From assembly GCA_026874595.1 (NCBI GenBank), contig CM049308.1, positions 26,522,367 through 26,586,366 on the forward strand: a DNA stretch of 64,000 nt, in the 5' to 3' direction. Both the position numbers and the translations under genes were made by a program. This document shows, piece by piece, positions 41,901 to 56,000 of this stretch (position 1 is its first letter; each line of letters starts with the position of its first letter). The stretch comes from Sipunculus nudus. Its lineage: Eukaryota > Annelida > Sipuncula > Golfingiida > Sipunculidae. Under the pieces are notes generated by a model. It did not search any database. It was given only the letters and a program-made list of their open reading frames with translations, and had not been told where the DNA came from.

Positions 41901-44900
41901 TCAAAATTTCCAAGTTTTCAGTGTTTCCCTATGGTCCTATTTTCATAATTAGGGCCCCGCTTGACAAGGGCTGCCCTATAGTGATCACCGTGTCAGTCCA
42001 TTCTTCCGTCCATCCGTACTTCCATCCTTCTGTCAGTGACACTTTCTTTCCCGCGCGATAACTCAACAACAACATACTGCAGCTTTCCAAAATTCACAGG
42101 GATGATTAGTACCTATGAGGGCTCCAGACCTATCAAATAACAGACATGTTGGAATTCCAGTATGGCAGCCACAGCCCTATTATTGATTTTCTTTCACATG
42201 CAATAACTCAACAACAACATACTGCAGCTTTCCAAAATTCACAGGGATGATAAGTACCTATGAGGGCTCTAGACCTATTGAATTTCAAACCTGTCGGAAT
42301 TTAATATGGCAGCCTAAGCCCAAATGCTGAATTTCTTTCGCACGCAATTACTCAACAACAAAATACTGCAGCTTTCCCAAATTCACAGGGATGATTGGTA
42401 CCTATGAGGGCTCCAGACCTATCCAGTTACAGACATGTCAGAATTCCAATATGGCCGCCACAGCCTAATCGCTCATTTTCTATCGCACGCAATAACTCAA
42501 CAACAACCTACTGCAGCTTTCCCTATTTCACAGGGATCATTGGTGCCTATGAGGTCTCCAGACCTGTTGAATTACAGACTTGCTCAAAATCTAATATGGC
42601 TAACCAACTACATTCAGTGTTTATCTGTTGCACACATTATTTCAGACATATCTTCTTTAATATCATTTGATCCAGTAGAATTTTTCCCTCATGCATATGG
42701 ATAAAAACCTGTTTCTGTTTGTCATATTTGTCAAATTTAACTTTATTTTTCACCCATATGTAAACAAGTCAAGCACTAGCAGAAACGCGGGGCCCTTCAA
42801 GGACTTTTGTCCAACCACATCTAGTCTCACCATATATTTCAAACCTACTCAAAGTTATCAGTTATTATATGAATTAATTATTAATTGGACTGGATCCCTA
42901 ATCACTCTCAAAGGATTTTATTCATTAATGGCATATAAGTTGAGAGATCTTAGATTTGAAAAATTTGATAATTCATTTAAATAGCATGCAGTCTCTGAAC
43001 ACGAAAGATCTATTTTTGTTTATATACCATTGTTCTACCTTTTGACTTGCTTTCCATTATATGGCCTCTTATTCACAGAGGTTTTATTTTCATGATAATT
43101 CACCTTTCACAAATATTGCTAATTGGAAACTCTCACAAATGAACAGGAAACCACAGTACCAACCTTAAGTATTATATAAAACATTTTCCCAGAATGAGTT
43201 TTGTAAGACATTTGAAAGGGATACAGTGTGAAGAAATCGCAGGTTTATTGTTAGCCGTGAATTCATGCCTCAGTAGGTATTAATATTGGGCTGGTAAACT
43301 TAACTTGAGTCATGATATAAAACACAGGGGGAATGCACTGCAAATCACTCATATCTGGGCAGTAGTTTGACTTATCTTCCTAAAATTTTGCATATTTATA
43401 CATATTGGATAGCTTTCTGGATATTGTGGCAGGTGGTGCCACCTCCATTAACATTAAGCTGCAGACATCCACGCTTATATCTCAGGATTTGATAGACGTA
43501 TTGGGCTAACATTTTGCCTGAGTATAGATCTTGCATAGCTCTATAACTTACACAATTAGCTTTCAAACATTTTTGCATGGTATCCATCTATTCATCTGCC
43601 TAGGGTAAAAATCACTCATCTCAGCAGTGGTTTTACTTATCCACCTGTAATTATGTATACATATTGGATAGCTTTCTCTTCCAAATAACAGGTGGCACCA
43701 CCTACAATCATGTTTACATGGCAGACATCCATGCTAATATGCAACACATCTCACTCTTTTTCCCTTTGCCACTCAATCCATGCCTCACTCTACCGGCCAA
43801 CTTTGATTTCAGCGGATACACATATTCGCTGGTTGACTGCCCTTATTCTAGTTTTAAACAACTTTATAATAATTTCATACTTTTTAGAAAATGTTGATTG
43901 TTTTTCTCTCACAAATTTGTTTTTATGTTTAGATTGTCATTTTGTGACTATAAAAAGAAACACTTTATTGTAACACTTGAATAAAAGTTATTTTTGTTAA
44001 AATTTATAATCAGCTCATACTTATTATTAATAATTTAATTTTTATCTTAGAAATATGTACAGACATTAAGTGACTACACCTTATATTGAAAAACAATTAT
44101 TTAGAAAGATATCTTGTCATCTCCGGAATATAGCTTATTTTATATGCAAATAATATTTATCATTTTAATGTACTTTTTTACTCTTTTTATTAAAACAAAT
44201 TTGCACATGTTCAGTGTGTGAAGCAGCACTGTATGGTTAAAAATGGTTATAAAAATTTTAACAAATTTAAAAAAAAAAAAATTTACAGTAAATGTTAAAT
44301 TTTATTTTAAAAAAATTACTTTATCTTGGCAGGTATCTGTAAGTGTGATGAAGGCTTCATGGGCCCAGACTGCTCAATCAAAGTTGGTGTAGTCCCAGAA
44401 ATTGTGACCGAGCCTGTTATCTGTGATCGCAGCCTTGGACCATGTGTGGAGATAACAATTAGCGGATCAAATCTCATACCATCACCCGAAGCTGCATGTG
44501 CCTTCACTGAAATGAAGGTAACATAGTTATGAGATACATTCAGTCACACAAGAATAATGGAGACCAGACCTTCTAACCAATCTTAATAAAATAGAGTGAC
44601 TCTTTATTTTGAAGATTTACTGATAATGATGCTTATCACTTTTTTTCACTCTTTCTTTCACCAGCATTCTTTCTTTAAAAAAGTTGCGCGATTCACTATT
44701 TCTCTTGTGCTATTACAGTCCACTTAGTAAAAGATGGGACACAACATGTCCAGCATGTGTCAAAATAGGTGGTAAATGCTCTAATCTTCAGGCAGGGGCA
44801 TTTGCACCATGCATGTTTCTGACTTAGGGAGCAATATATATATACATTTTGTAGTATGGCAGGATAAGAGGCTGAAACAGTGCTGACTTCACCTTAACTA

Positions 44901-47900
44901 CCTACCATTGCCTTAAACCACTGATGACATAACAATCTACTGATTGGTTTTATAATCCACATACTACTTAAAATCATTATGAGAGAGTCACTAGACCATG
45001 CTTATGACTGGTAAAGGCTACCCACATACTACTTAAATGGCATTATGAGAGAGTCACTAGACCATGCTTATGACTGGTAAAGGCTACCCACATACTACTT
45101 AAATGGCATTATGAGAGAGTCACTAGACCATGCTTGTGACTGGTAAAGGCTACCCACATACTACTTAAATGGCATTATGAGAGAGTCACTAGACCATGCT
45201 TATGACTGGTAAAGGCTACCCACATACTACTTAAATGGCATTATGAGAGAGTCACTAGACCATGCTTATGACTGGTAAAGGCTACCCACATACTACTTAA
45301 ATGGCATTATGAGAGAGTCACTAGACCATGCTTATGACTGGTAAAGGCTACCCACATACTACTTAAATGGCATTATGAGAGAGTCACTAGACCATGCTTA
45401 TGACTGGTAAAGGCTACCCACATACTACTTAAATGGCATTATGAGAGAGTCACTAGACCATGCTTATGACTGGTAAAGGCTACCCACATACTACTTAAAT
45501 GGCATTATGAGAGAGTCACTAGACCATGCTTATGACTGGTAAAGGCTACCCACATACTACTTAAATGGCATTATGAGAGAGTCACTAGTCCATGCTTATG
45601 ACTGGTAAAGGCTACCCACATACTACTTAAATGGCATTATGAGAGAGTCACTAGACCATGCTTATGACTGGTAAAGGCTACCCACATACTACTTAAATGG
45701 CATTATGAGAGAGTCACTAGACCATGCTTATGACTGGTAAAGGCTACCCACATACTACTTAAATGGCATTATGAGAGAGTCACTAGACCATGCTTATGAC
45801 TGGTAAAGGCTACCCACATACTACTTAAATGGCATTATGAGAGAGTCACTAGACCATGCTTATGACTGGTAAAGGCTACCCACATACTACTTAAATGGCA
45901 TTCTGAGAGAGTCACTAGACCATGCTTATGACTGGTAAAGGCTACCCACATACTACTTAAATGGCATTCTGAGAGAGTCACTAGACCATGCTTATGACTG
46001 GTAAAGGCTACCCACATACTACTTAAATGGCATTATGAGAGAGTCACTAGACCATGCTTATGACTGGTAAAGGCTACCCACATACTACTTAAATGGCATT
46101 ATGAGAGAGTCACTAGACCATGCTTATGACTGGTAAAGGCTACCCACATACTACTTAAATGGCATTATGAGAGAGTCACTAGACCATGCTTATGACTGGT
46201 AAAGGCTACCCACATACTACTTAAATGGCATTATGAGAGAGTCACTAGACCATGCTTATGACTGGTAAAGGCTACCCACATACTACTTAAATGGCATTCT
46301 GAGAGAGTCACTAGACCATGCTTATGACTGGTAAAGGCTACCCACATACTACTTAAATGGCATTCTGAGAGAGTCACTAGACCATGCTAATGACTGGTAA
46401 AGGCTACCCACATACTACTTAAATGGCATTATGAGAGAGTCACTAGACCATGCTTATGACTGGTAAAGGCTACCCACATACTACTTAAATGGCATTATGA
46501 GAGAGTCACTAGACCATGCTTATGACTGGTAAAGGCTACCCACATACTACTTAAATGGCATTATGAGAGAGTCACTAGACCATGCTTATGACTGGTAAAG
46601 GCTACCATAGCCAGTGCACCCCCATGTAAAAAAAGGTGAAAACCATAGGGCACATGTTTTCGTAAAATTTCTTTGCCTTGCAGGCAGATTTGGAATTTTT
46701 TTTAAAGGATAGGTCCATGGCCTGAAGGAAGGGCTTGCTTTTGAATTTGGATGATTGTAATCCAGCCAAGAACAGTAACATAGAAATCAAGTCAAATCTG
46801 TGACTTGAACCACACTCAGATATTCCCCTGTCACATGGCAATAGACCTTTTCCACGAGCATGCACACAGTGTGTTTGAGCAGAGTTTGGGGCTGCAAGGT
46901 ACAGGTCGTCTAACCTCCAGACATGCGAGATGATGATATCAGATATCCAGGTGTCTAATATTAATAAACAGGAGGTAGAACACAACTATTTTATAGCTAG
47001 ATAGCCATATTTTCTTGTAATATGGCCAAAATAAAGGAATTAACATCATTATTTGTTTACGTATGTAGAATGGACTGTCAGCTATAAATAGGTTCAAAAG
47101 ATACAAGTTGAACTCTGTTTCATTCAGGTTCTCATGGTTGTCAAGGACACTACAAGTTATGTCACTGCAACAGGACCAAATACCCAAATTTGAATGTGGA
47201 TTGAAACCATTTTCAATGTGGATTGACCTTTCACACTGCAATAAAAATATGAACTTATCCATTTTGGCTCAATGTCATGTACTGTCAATTGACATCACAC
47301 TTGTGGCCTGTTGTTTCATATGACATTGATTGTTCTGCATGATGACGCAGGTATATGAAACCCAGACTTTAGGTCCATATTGTTTTGGTTTAGTTGTTAT
47401 GTGAAAGCACTAAATTGATTTCTACTATCTGCTTTGGCCTAAAGGGTTTGGGCACAGTGGCCATGTGAAATTGGTGTTAGACAATTAGGAAGTTGTAGAC
47501 TAAGACTTTGACATAAGCCCTTTTTACACTAGAAAAATGTGGCGCCCGCTAGACTGGTCCAGAAAAATGTGGAGCGGGCTACATTTTAACTTGCATTCAC
47601 ACTGTGCCGGACCAAGTGACCATGTAGAGCGCGCTACCCTGTCAACTTAGACCCCATTGCACTTGGCCCAGCCTATAATCTGCATTTTGTTTACACGCAG
47701 ATAAGTACTGCAATCTAGCGCGGTCTAGATTGGATTCCCCCTTGCGCGCATGGCTTAATCCTAGTCACATGACAGCCAAGTCTTGCTGGAGCGTGCTGTA
47801 TAGGTAGCATGATCCATTTCTGTTTACACTTGTTCGAAGCACATATGTAGGCAGCGCCAGAAGCATCTGGCGCGCGCCAGAATGTAGAACCAACTCAAAC

Positions 47901-50900
47901 CTGTGATCAAAATGTAGCATGCTCAAGACCTAAAATCCTCCTAATCTGGCGTGTTTGGGGGACTTGGCGCGCTAAATGATGTAGAGCTCTCCAGAAAAAC
48001 ATGTGTAAATGGGGCTATAGACTCTTAGGTAAGGACTTTAGAAATTAACCTGAGAAATCATCAAGCTCAGGTTCCTCAGTGTAAAAATCTGCCAAATACA
48101 GTCTAATGGTCACATGCTCTCAACATTCATATTTCAAATTATTTATATTATAATAAAAATTAGATAAAGTGGAACTTGTCTGAAAGACCACCAGTCTAAT
48201 ATGACCATCTCTCTATTAAGACCACCCTTGAGTGAACTGAAAAGATTCACAATAGTTATAAACCCAGTTATCAGCATCCCTGCAGAAGATTACCACAAGT
48301 TAATCATGCAATAATGTTTCAGATTGAGAACGGAGCATTGGTAGCAACAGAAAACGTGGAGGTGGTGAAAGCAGTACCTGTCGGAACCACAGCCATCAAG
48401 TGTCAAATCCCCGGAACCTCATCTTTCAGTATTAAGATCAGCAACTTTGGCACCGACTTCAGCACCTCATTCATGCTGCTCCTGCAGGTTGACAAACGCT
48501 GCTTCGATGTCGACTATGACGCCAAAAAGGGTCTCATCACCCTCGCCAGACTGGTAAGGATTTTATTCTTTTGTTTTTATTTATAATTTTCTAGGGTGGT
48601 ATATTTTAAGTGGTCAGTTTTGTTTTTATATTTTTATGAGATAACCACCTCCAATTCAGTATGCAAAGCTTAACCAATTTTACCCAGATGTTCTTTTTAT
48701 GGGCTCTCTACCATGGTGTACTAGTTAATTGACCTAACCATGAACTCTATGTGACCTTAGTAGCATATTCATTTAATGAATTATCATAAGCAGAGTAGTT
48801 GCAAGCAACCAATCAAATAACTGTTGGCAATGCAAAACAGTCTATCAACTGACAAGTTCAAAACTGGCATTATTTTTGCAACTCTCCCAAACAGAACACA
48901 TGTATCCTTCACCAGTATCACTCTCCGCATGTTTTTCAGGGATATATTATATTTCAGGGAAAATATAAAAAATTTCTAGGTCACAGGTTGCAGAAGCTGT
49001 CCTGCTGAGTGAATAATAATATCCCTACTTGCACTGAATTCAAATGAGACATATAATCGAAAATATGGCAAAACACTTACAAAACAATGATTGTGATGTA
49101 GCAGATTCTAGCTGCTGATGTCATTCAATGTGACGGCATATGCTACTGTACCCAAAGTGCCAGGATAGTCCAGTACTGGAGCCAGGGGTTACCCCTCACT
49201 AAATGGTCTACTTGCTCAAGGATAGGCCAGTACTGGAGCCAGGGGATACCCTTCACTAAGTGGTCTACTTGCTCAAGGATAGGCCAGTACTGGAGCCAGG
49301 GGTTACCCCTCACTAAGTGGTCTACTTGCTCAAGGATAGGCCAGTACTGGAGCCAGGGGTGACCCCTCACTAATTGGTCTACTTGCTCAAGGATAGGCCA
49401 GTACTGGAGCCAGGGGATACCCTTCACTAAGTGGTCTACTTGCTCAAGGATAGGCCAGTACTGGAGCCAGGGGTGACCCCTCACTAATTGGTCTACTTGC
49501 TCAAGGATAGGCCAGTACTGGAGCCAGGGGATACCCTTCACTAAGTGGTCTACTTGCTCAAGGATAGGCCAGTACTGGAGCCAGGGGTGACCCCTCACTA
49601 AGTGGTCTACTTGTTCAATGATAGGCCAGTACTGGAGCCAGGGGTTACCCCTCACTAAGTGGTCTACTTGCTCAAGGATAGGCCAGCACTGGAGCCAGGG
49701 GTTACCCCTCACTAAGTGGTCTACTTGCTCAAGGATAGGCCAGTACTGGAGCCAGGGGTTACCCCTCACTAAGTGGTCTACTTGCTCAAGGATAGGCCAG
49801 TACTGGAGCCAGGGGTGACCCCTCACTAAGTGGTCTACTTGCTCAAGGATAGGCCAGCACTGGAGCCAGGGGTGACCCCTCACTAATTGGTCTACTTGCT
49901 CGTGGATAGGCCAGTACTGGAGCCAGGGGTTACCCCTCACTAAGTGGTCTACTTGCTCAAGGATAGGCCAGTACTGGAGCCAGGGGTGACCCCTCACTAA
50001 GTGGTCTACTTGCTCAAGGATAGGCCAGTACTGGAGCCAGGGGTTACCCCTCACTAAGTGGTCTACTTGCTAATGGATAGGCCAGTACTGGAGCCAGGGG
50101 ATACCCCTCACTAAGTGGTCTACTTGCTCAAGGATAGGCCAGCACTGGAGCCAGGGGTTACCCCTCACTAAGTGGTCTACTTGCTCAAGGATAGGCCAGC
50201 ACTGGAGCCAGGGGTTACCCCTCACTAAGTGGTCTACTTGCTCAAGGATAGGCCAGCACTGGAGCCAGGGGTTACCCCTCACTAAGTGGTCTACTTGCTC
50301 AAGGATAGGCCAGTACTGGAGCCAGGGGATACCCCTCACTAAGTGGTCTACTTGCTCAAGGATAGGCCAGCACTGGAGCCAGGGGTTACCCCTCACTAAG
50401 TGGTCTACTTGCTCAAGGATAGGCCAGTACTGGAGCCAGGGGTGACCCCTCACTAAGTGGTCTACTTGCTCAAGGATAGGCCAGTATTGGAGCCAGGGGT
50501 TACCCCTCACTAAGTGGTCTACTTGCTCAAGGATAGGCCAGTACTGGAGCCAGGGGTTACCCCTCACTAAGTGGTCTACTTGCTCAAGGATAGGCCAGTA
50601 CTGGAGCCAGGGGTTACCCCTCACTAAGTGGTCTACTTGCTCAAGGATAGGCCAGCACTGGAGCCAGGGGTTATCCCTCACTAAGTGGTCTACTTGCTCA
50701 AGGATAGGCCAGTACTGGAGCCAGGGGTGACCCCTCACTAAGTGGTCTACTTGCTCAAGGATAGGCCAGTACTGGAGCCAGGGGTTACCCCTCACTAAGT
50801 GGTCTACTTGCTCAAGGATAGGCCAGCACTGGAGCCAGGGGTGACCCCTCACTAAGTGGTCTACTTGTTCAATGATAGGCCAGTACTGGAGCCAGGGGTT

Positions 50901-53030
50901 ACCCCTCACTAAGTGGTCTACTTGCTCAAGGATAGGCCAGTACTGGAGCCAGGGGTTACCCCTCACTAAGTGGTCTACTTGCTCAAGGATAGGCCAGTAC
51001 TGGAGCCAGGGGTTACCCCTCACTAAGTGGTCTACTTGCTCAATGATTGGCAAGCACTGGAGCCAGGGGTTACCCCTCACTAAGTGGTGTGCTTGCTCAA
51101 TGATAGGCCAGTACTGGAGCCAGGGGTTACCCCTCACTAAGTGGTCTACTTGCTCAAGGATAGGCCAGTACTGGAGCCAGGGGATACCCCTCACTAAGTG
51201 GTCTACTTGCTCAAGGATAGGCCAGCACTGGAGCCAGGGGTGACCCCTCACTAAGTGGTCTACTTGCTCAAGGATAGGCCAGTACTGGAGCCAGGGGTGA
51301 CCCCTCACTAAGTGGTCTACTTGCTCAAGGATAGGCCAGTACTGGAGCCAGGGGTTACCCCTCACTAAGTGGTCTACTTGCTCAAGGATAGGCCAGCACT
51401 GGAGCCAGGGGTTACCCCTCACTAAGTGGTCTACTTGCTAAAGGATAGGCCAGCACTGGAGCCAGGGGTTACCCCTCACTAAGTGGTCTACTTGCTCAAG
51501 GATAGGCCAGCACTGGAGCCAGGGGTTACCCCTCACTAAGTGGTCTACTTGCTCAAGGATAGGCCAGTACTGGAGCCAGGGGATACCCCTCACTAAGTGG
51601 TCTACTTGCTCAAGGATAGGCCAGCACTGGAGCCAGGGGTTACCCCTCACTAAGTGGTCTACTTGCTCAAGGATAGGCCAGCACTGGAGCCAGGGGTTAC
51701 CCCTCAGTAAGTGGTCTACTTGCTCAAGGATAGGCCAGCACTGGAGCCAGGGGTTACCCCTCACTAAGTGGTCTACTTGCTCAAGGATAGGCCAGTACTG
51801 GAGCCAGGGGATACCCCTCACTAAGTGGTCTACTTGCTCAAGGATAGGCCAGCACTGGAGCCAGGGGTTACCCCTCACTAAGTGGTCTACTTGCTCAAGG
51901 ATAGGCCAGCACTGGAGCCAGGGGTGACCCCTCACTAAGTGGTCTACTTGCTCAAGGATAGGCCAGTACTGGAGCCAGGGGTTACCCCTCACTAAGTGGT
52001 CTACTTGCTCAAGGATAGGCCAGTACTGGAGCCAGGGGTTACCCCTCACTAAGTGGTCTACTTGCTCAAGGATAGGCCAGTACTGGAGCCAGGGGTTACC
52101 CCTCACTAAGTGGTCTACTTGCTCAAGGATAGGCCAGCACTGGAGCCAGGGGTTACCCCTCACTAAGTGGTCTACTTGCTCAAGGATAGGCCAGTACTGG
52201 AGCCAGGGGTGACCCCTCACTAAGTGGTCTACTTGCTCAAGGATAGGCCAGTACTGGAGCCAGGGGTTACCCCTCACTAAGTGGTCTACTTGCTCAAGGA
52301 TAGGCCAGTACTGGAGCCAGGGGTTACCCCTCACTAAGTGGTCTACTTGCTCAAGGATAGGCCAGTACTGGAGCCAGGGGTTACCCCTCACTAAGTGGTC
52401 TACTCGCTCAAGGATAGGCCAGTACTGGAGCCAGGGGTGACCCCTCACTAAGTGGTCTACTTGGTCAAGGATAGGCCAGTACTGGAGCCAGGGGTTACCC
52501 CTCAATAAGTGGTCTACTTGCTCAAGGATAGGCCAGCACTGGAGCCAGGGGTGACCCCTCACTAAGTGGTCTACTTGTTCAATGATAGGCCAGTACTGGA
52601 GCCAGGGGTTACCCCTCACTAAGTGGTCTACTTGCTCAAGGATAGGCCAGTACTGGAGCCAGGGGTTACCCCTCACTAAGTGGTCTACTTGCTCAATGAT
52701 AGGCAAGCACTGGAGCCAGGGGTTACCCCTCACTAAGTGGTGTGCTTGCTCAATGATAGGCCAGTACTGGAGCCAGGGGTTACCCCTCACTAAGTGGTGT
52801 TTTGCAAAAGGAATTATAGGCTACTGACTGCTAAGCACATGTATAGTGTTTAAAGCTATTTGAGCTTTTAGCAATAGAAGTCAAGTGTGAAATACACGGT
52901 GTAATCAAACCTCCTCTGAACAGGTTAAGTAATTAAAAGTGAAACCAACTGAAACCAGTACCCCTACAAAATATCCAAAATTAATATACACAAACACACA
53001 CACATATATAGAGATAAATAGATAGATAGG

Positions 53031-53094
<64 letters not shown>

Positions 53095-56000
53095 AAATAG
53101 GGGTGGCAGGGTGGCAGTGCAGGTTTCATGGGTTCAGGCATGAAAACTGTAGATTTTATGTAACCTTTTTGTAAAAGGTGTTCTTGCAATTGTTACAGGT
53201 AAAACATATTTTTTAGCAAATGGTGGACAGATGCACACCCTTGTGTCCTTGCCCAGCTTATGTGAGAGGATATTTACAGTATGTGGCAGCAGGTTTACTG
53301 TGGTTGACTTCATATTTGCAATGATTTCTTCATTTTAAATGTATTGTGAGGGTTTCATTTTTGCTATTGCACCAGTATCGAAATACAACAATTTTTTTTA
53401 CTTTTATTTAAAATAAATCCTACAATACTTCCTCATAACGTATAGTAGCTGTATTAAGATTTGCATCATAGTTATTGTTTTGACAATTATTATTGCTTGT
53501 TTGTATGAGAACTTTCCGATATACCATCCACAGATTATGTTGTTGATTAAAAAAACCATGATAACCTATGCATTTACGCAGATGAATCATACCATATTGT
53601 GCAACCTCGATAAAAGGGCAGTTTTTCCCAGAGGGTTTCATATTCGCGAATATATCTCATTCGTGAATATTGCGAAAATAAAACCCTCGTGAACAAAAGA
53701 GCAACCACAGTCCACAGTATTTGTTGATGGACATTATTTTATCTGACAGGACTGTCTTTATTTTTCAGCCTAACACATGCTTTATCGATGGAGAATGCTA
53801 CATGCCTCTTGATCCTGATCCTGGAAATCCACTCAAGGCCTGTAATCCGACATCCAGCACAGATACATTCGTTGAAGTCGGAGGTCAGTTTTATTTAATA
53901 TATAATCACCTATAAAGCATTTATATAAATTGGTACCTGCCAAAATATTGCCCTGAATCATTTGCTTACTCCTGTACAAGGGTGTTGAAAAAAGTGGTTT
54001 GGGCAGGATCACAGGCGTCAACATTAACACAGCGTGTCGGACTCATGCTTCGACTGGGCTACAGCACCTGTCAATCAGATGCCCTGACTGACTGGGCCCC
54101 AAAAATGTAATAAATGTTACCGCTGGCTGAAACATCACATTTTCTGTGACTCAGGCCTGGAACCTTATACACAATCTGTGCTACCCGTGTCATTTCCGCT
54201 GATCCCCCTTGACCTATCGTACAGATATGTTGTGACAGGTTCTATAATGAATTTACATTCTGTCATGGACCGTCATGTCCATCCAATAGAGATATATCAG
54301 TTTGGACTACTCTTTGGGATCTGTCGTGCATGCGCAAAACTGGACCTGCGGTCACACTTTGTTTGTTATTTTTAAACAGACACATGTGTACTGTGTTTAC
54401 TAGCACACAAAACCATAACAACGTCCATAAACATCTCAAAGGAAGGTATTGAGACTGTATGTTGGGACTGTTTTTGCCTGGAAACTTTTAAATAAAGCCA
54501 AGGGGAACTGATAGTGTGAAAGAATAGTCGTATTATTACTTCTGATTTTAAATCATGATGACCTTGACCTTGATGTTTATTTTTTACACAATAACTTTTG
54601 AACCATTCATGATTTTATCATGAAATTTTGTAAATGTATTGTTTCTTCCAAAATGTTTGATGAGCCAGAAAAACTGGTGACCTTGACCTTTGACCAAGAT
54701 TTCGGATGAGTTTGAAAACTGATGATCTTTATGTTCGTCTTCTCTGTAAAATTTGCAGAAATCTCAGATTTTAAAGGACCCCATCACACATGAAGTGCTG
54801 CATATTTTATCTCCAGTATAATACACAAATTGTTTTAACCAAATTCTCAGAGGACTTAAAAAACTTATGAACGTGACTTTGATCTTAATGGTCAAATTTG
54901 TTGAAGTATATGATTTTTGTAAATACCACAATTTTTGAAGTAGTGCATATTTTTCCTCAAATTTGGGGATAGAGGCCTTAAGGCTTGGGGAGACATCTGT
55001 TTTTGCAATCTTAAAAACAAACCTAGGATAGTTAAAATAAAGTTAAAGGAACTTGAAACTTTGCAGCCTTTACAGTGATCAATTTTGTTGTTGTCTCAGT
55101 CCTATTTTTCACACTAATACTTCAAAAAAATATATTCTTTTTCCTACTTTTTCTTTGCTTTGAGAAGTGTGTTTATGTTACAGTGCAGTTAGTACAAGAT
55201 GGGACAAATTATTATTTTTGTGTATGCAAATGTTCAGCATGTACCACAACATGTTGAAAACGCCCTCATCTCCAGGCTGGTAGATGCCCACCATGTTTGT
55301 TTCTGCCTTTTAGATTGATATATATGAACATATTTGTAGTATGCCAAGCACATATCTTTATTTAATCTGTAATAAAAAATGGGGAATATGATGCCTTTTC
55401 AACTCTTTTTCATTATTTATTTCAAAGAAGGCTACCTTTTAATTTCAGAGCACTTACTCCTCTTTTTATTGGACATTTACCTTTGGGAGATTTGGTATAA
55501 AATTTTATCCAGCATTAATAATGTGTGGTTCAGACCTGTTTTTCCCTACTTTTTCTTTTGTTTTCCTACTTTTATTTTCCATTTCTATTTCTGTCCTACA
55601 TTTTTTGTAATGGTGTGCTGGGCAGCCTGAACTTATGACTTACAGACAAAAAGTTTTCCAACATGTATTACAATTTCGTCTTTAGTCATACAATTTGAAT
55701 GACTTCATCTTAACAACTTTAAAAGGTAAAAAAACATAATATAAATTGTAATACATGCATGTATATAAAAAATGCATAATATTAATATATCTTACCACTG
55801 CCAGCAAGACTGTTAGATTAATGAAAGTACACACAGGCAGTGAAAAAAATTTGAACATTCAGAATGGTACAGTTATTTGGTGTAAAAAGAGATTTTTTTA
55901 TGTGTTTTCATCTTATAGACATTTGTATAATTCAGGAATTAAAAAAAAGAGAAAATCAGTTTGTATCACAATTTAATGTTTTTTTATTTGACGTTTTAGG

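Noticed and set aside
9290-44160. Scattered CTGTCCGTCTGTC and TGTTTGTCTGCC tracts as regulatory pyrimidine elements
   Set aside because: They are components of several dispersed repeat families, not specific sites.
45835-46017. 22-residue repeat frame on the minus strand
   Set aside because: By-product of the 66-bp minisatellite.
46602-47262. Minus-strand open frames of 127 and 107 codons
   Set aside because: Low-complexity hydrophobic text in intron sequence, overlapping each other, with no recognisable motif.
49143-52790. Three long minus-strand frames of a 19-residue repeat as a gene
   Set aside because: They arise from a 57-bp minisatellite whose unit length is a multiple of three; stops come from single-base unit variants. 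Kept only as a finding to test.
44720-55330. Similarity between intron segments 44720-44830 and 55185-55330 as evidence of intron homology in the cassette duplication
   Set aside because: The two introns are not equivalent positions in the cassettes, so a dispersed repeat explains it better.
55379-55630. Phe/Leu-rich 83-codon frame resembling a membrane protein
   Set aside because: Produced by T-rich intron sequence; no partner splice sites in frame.
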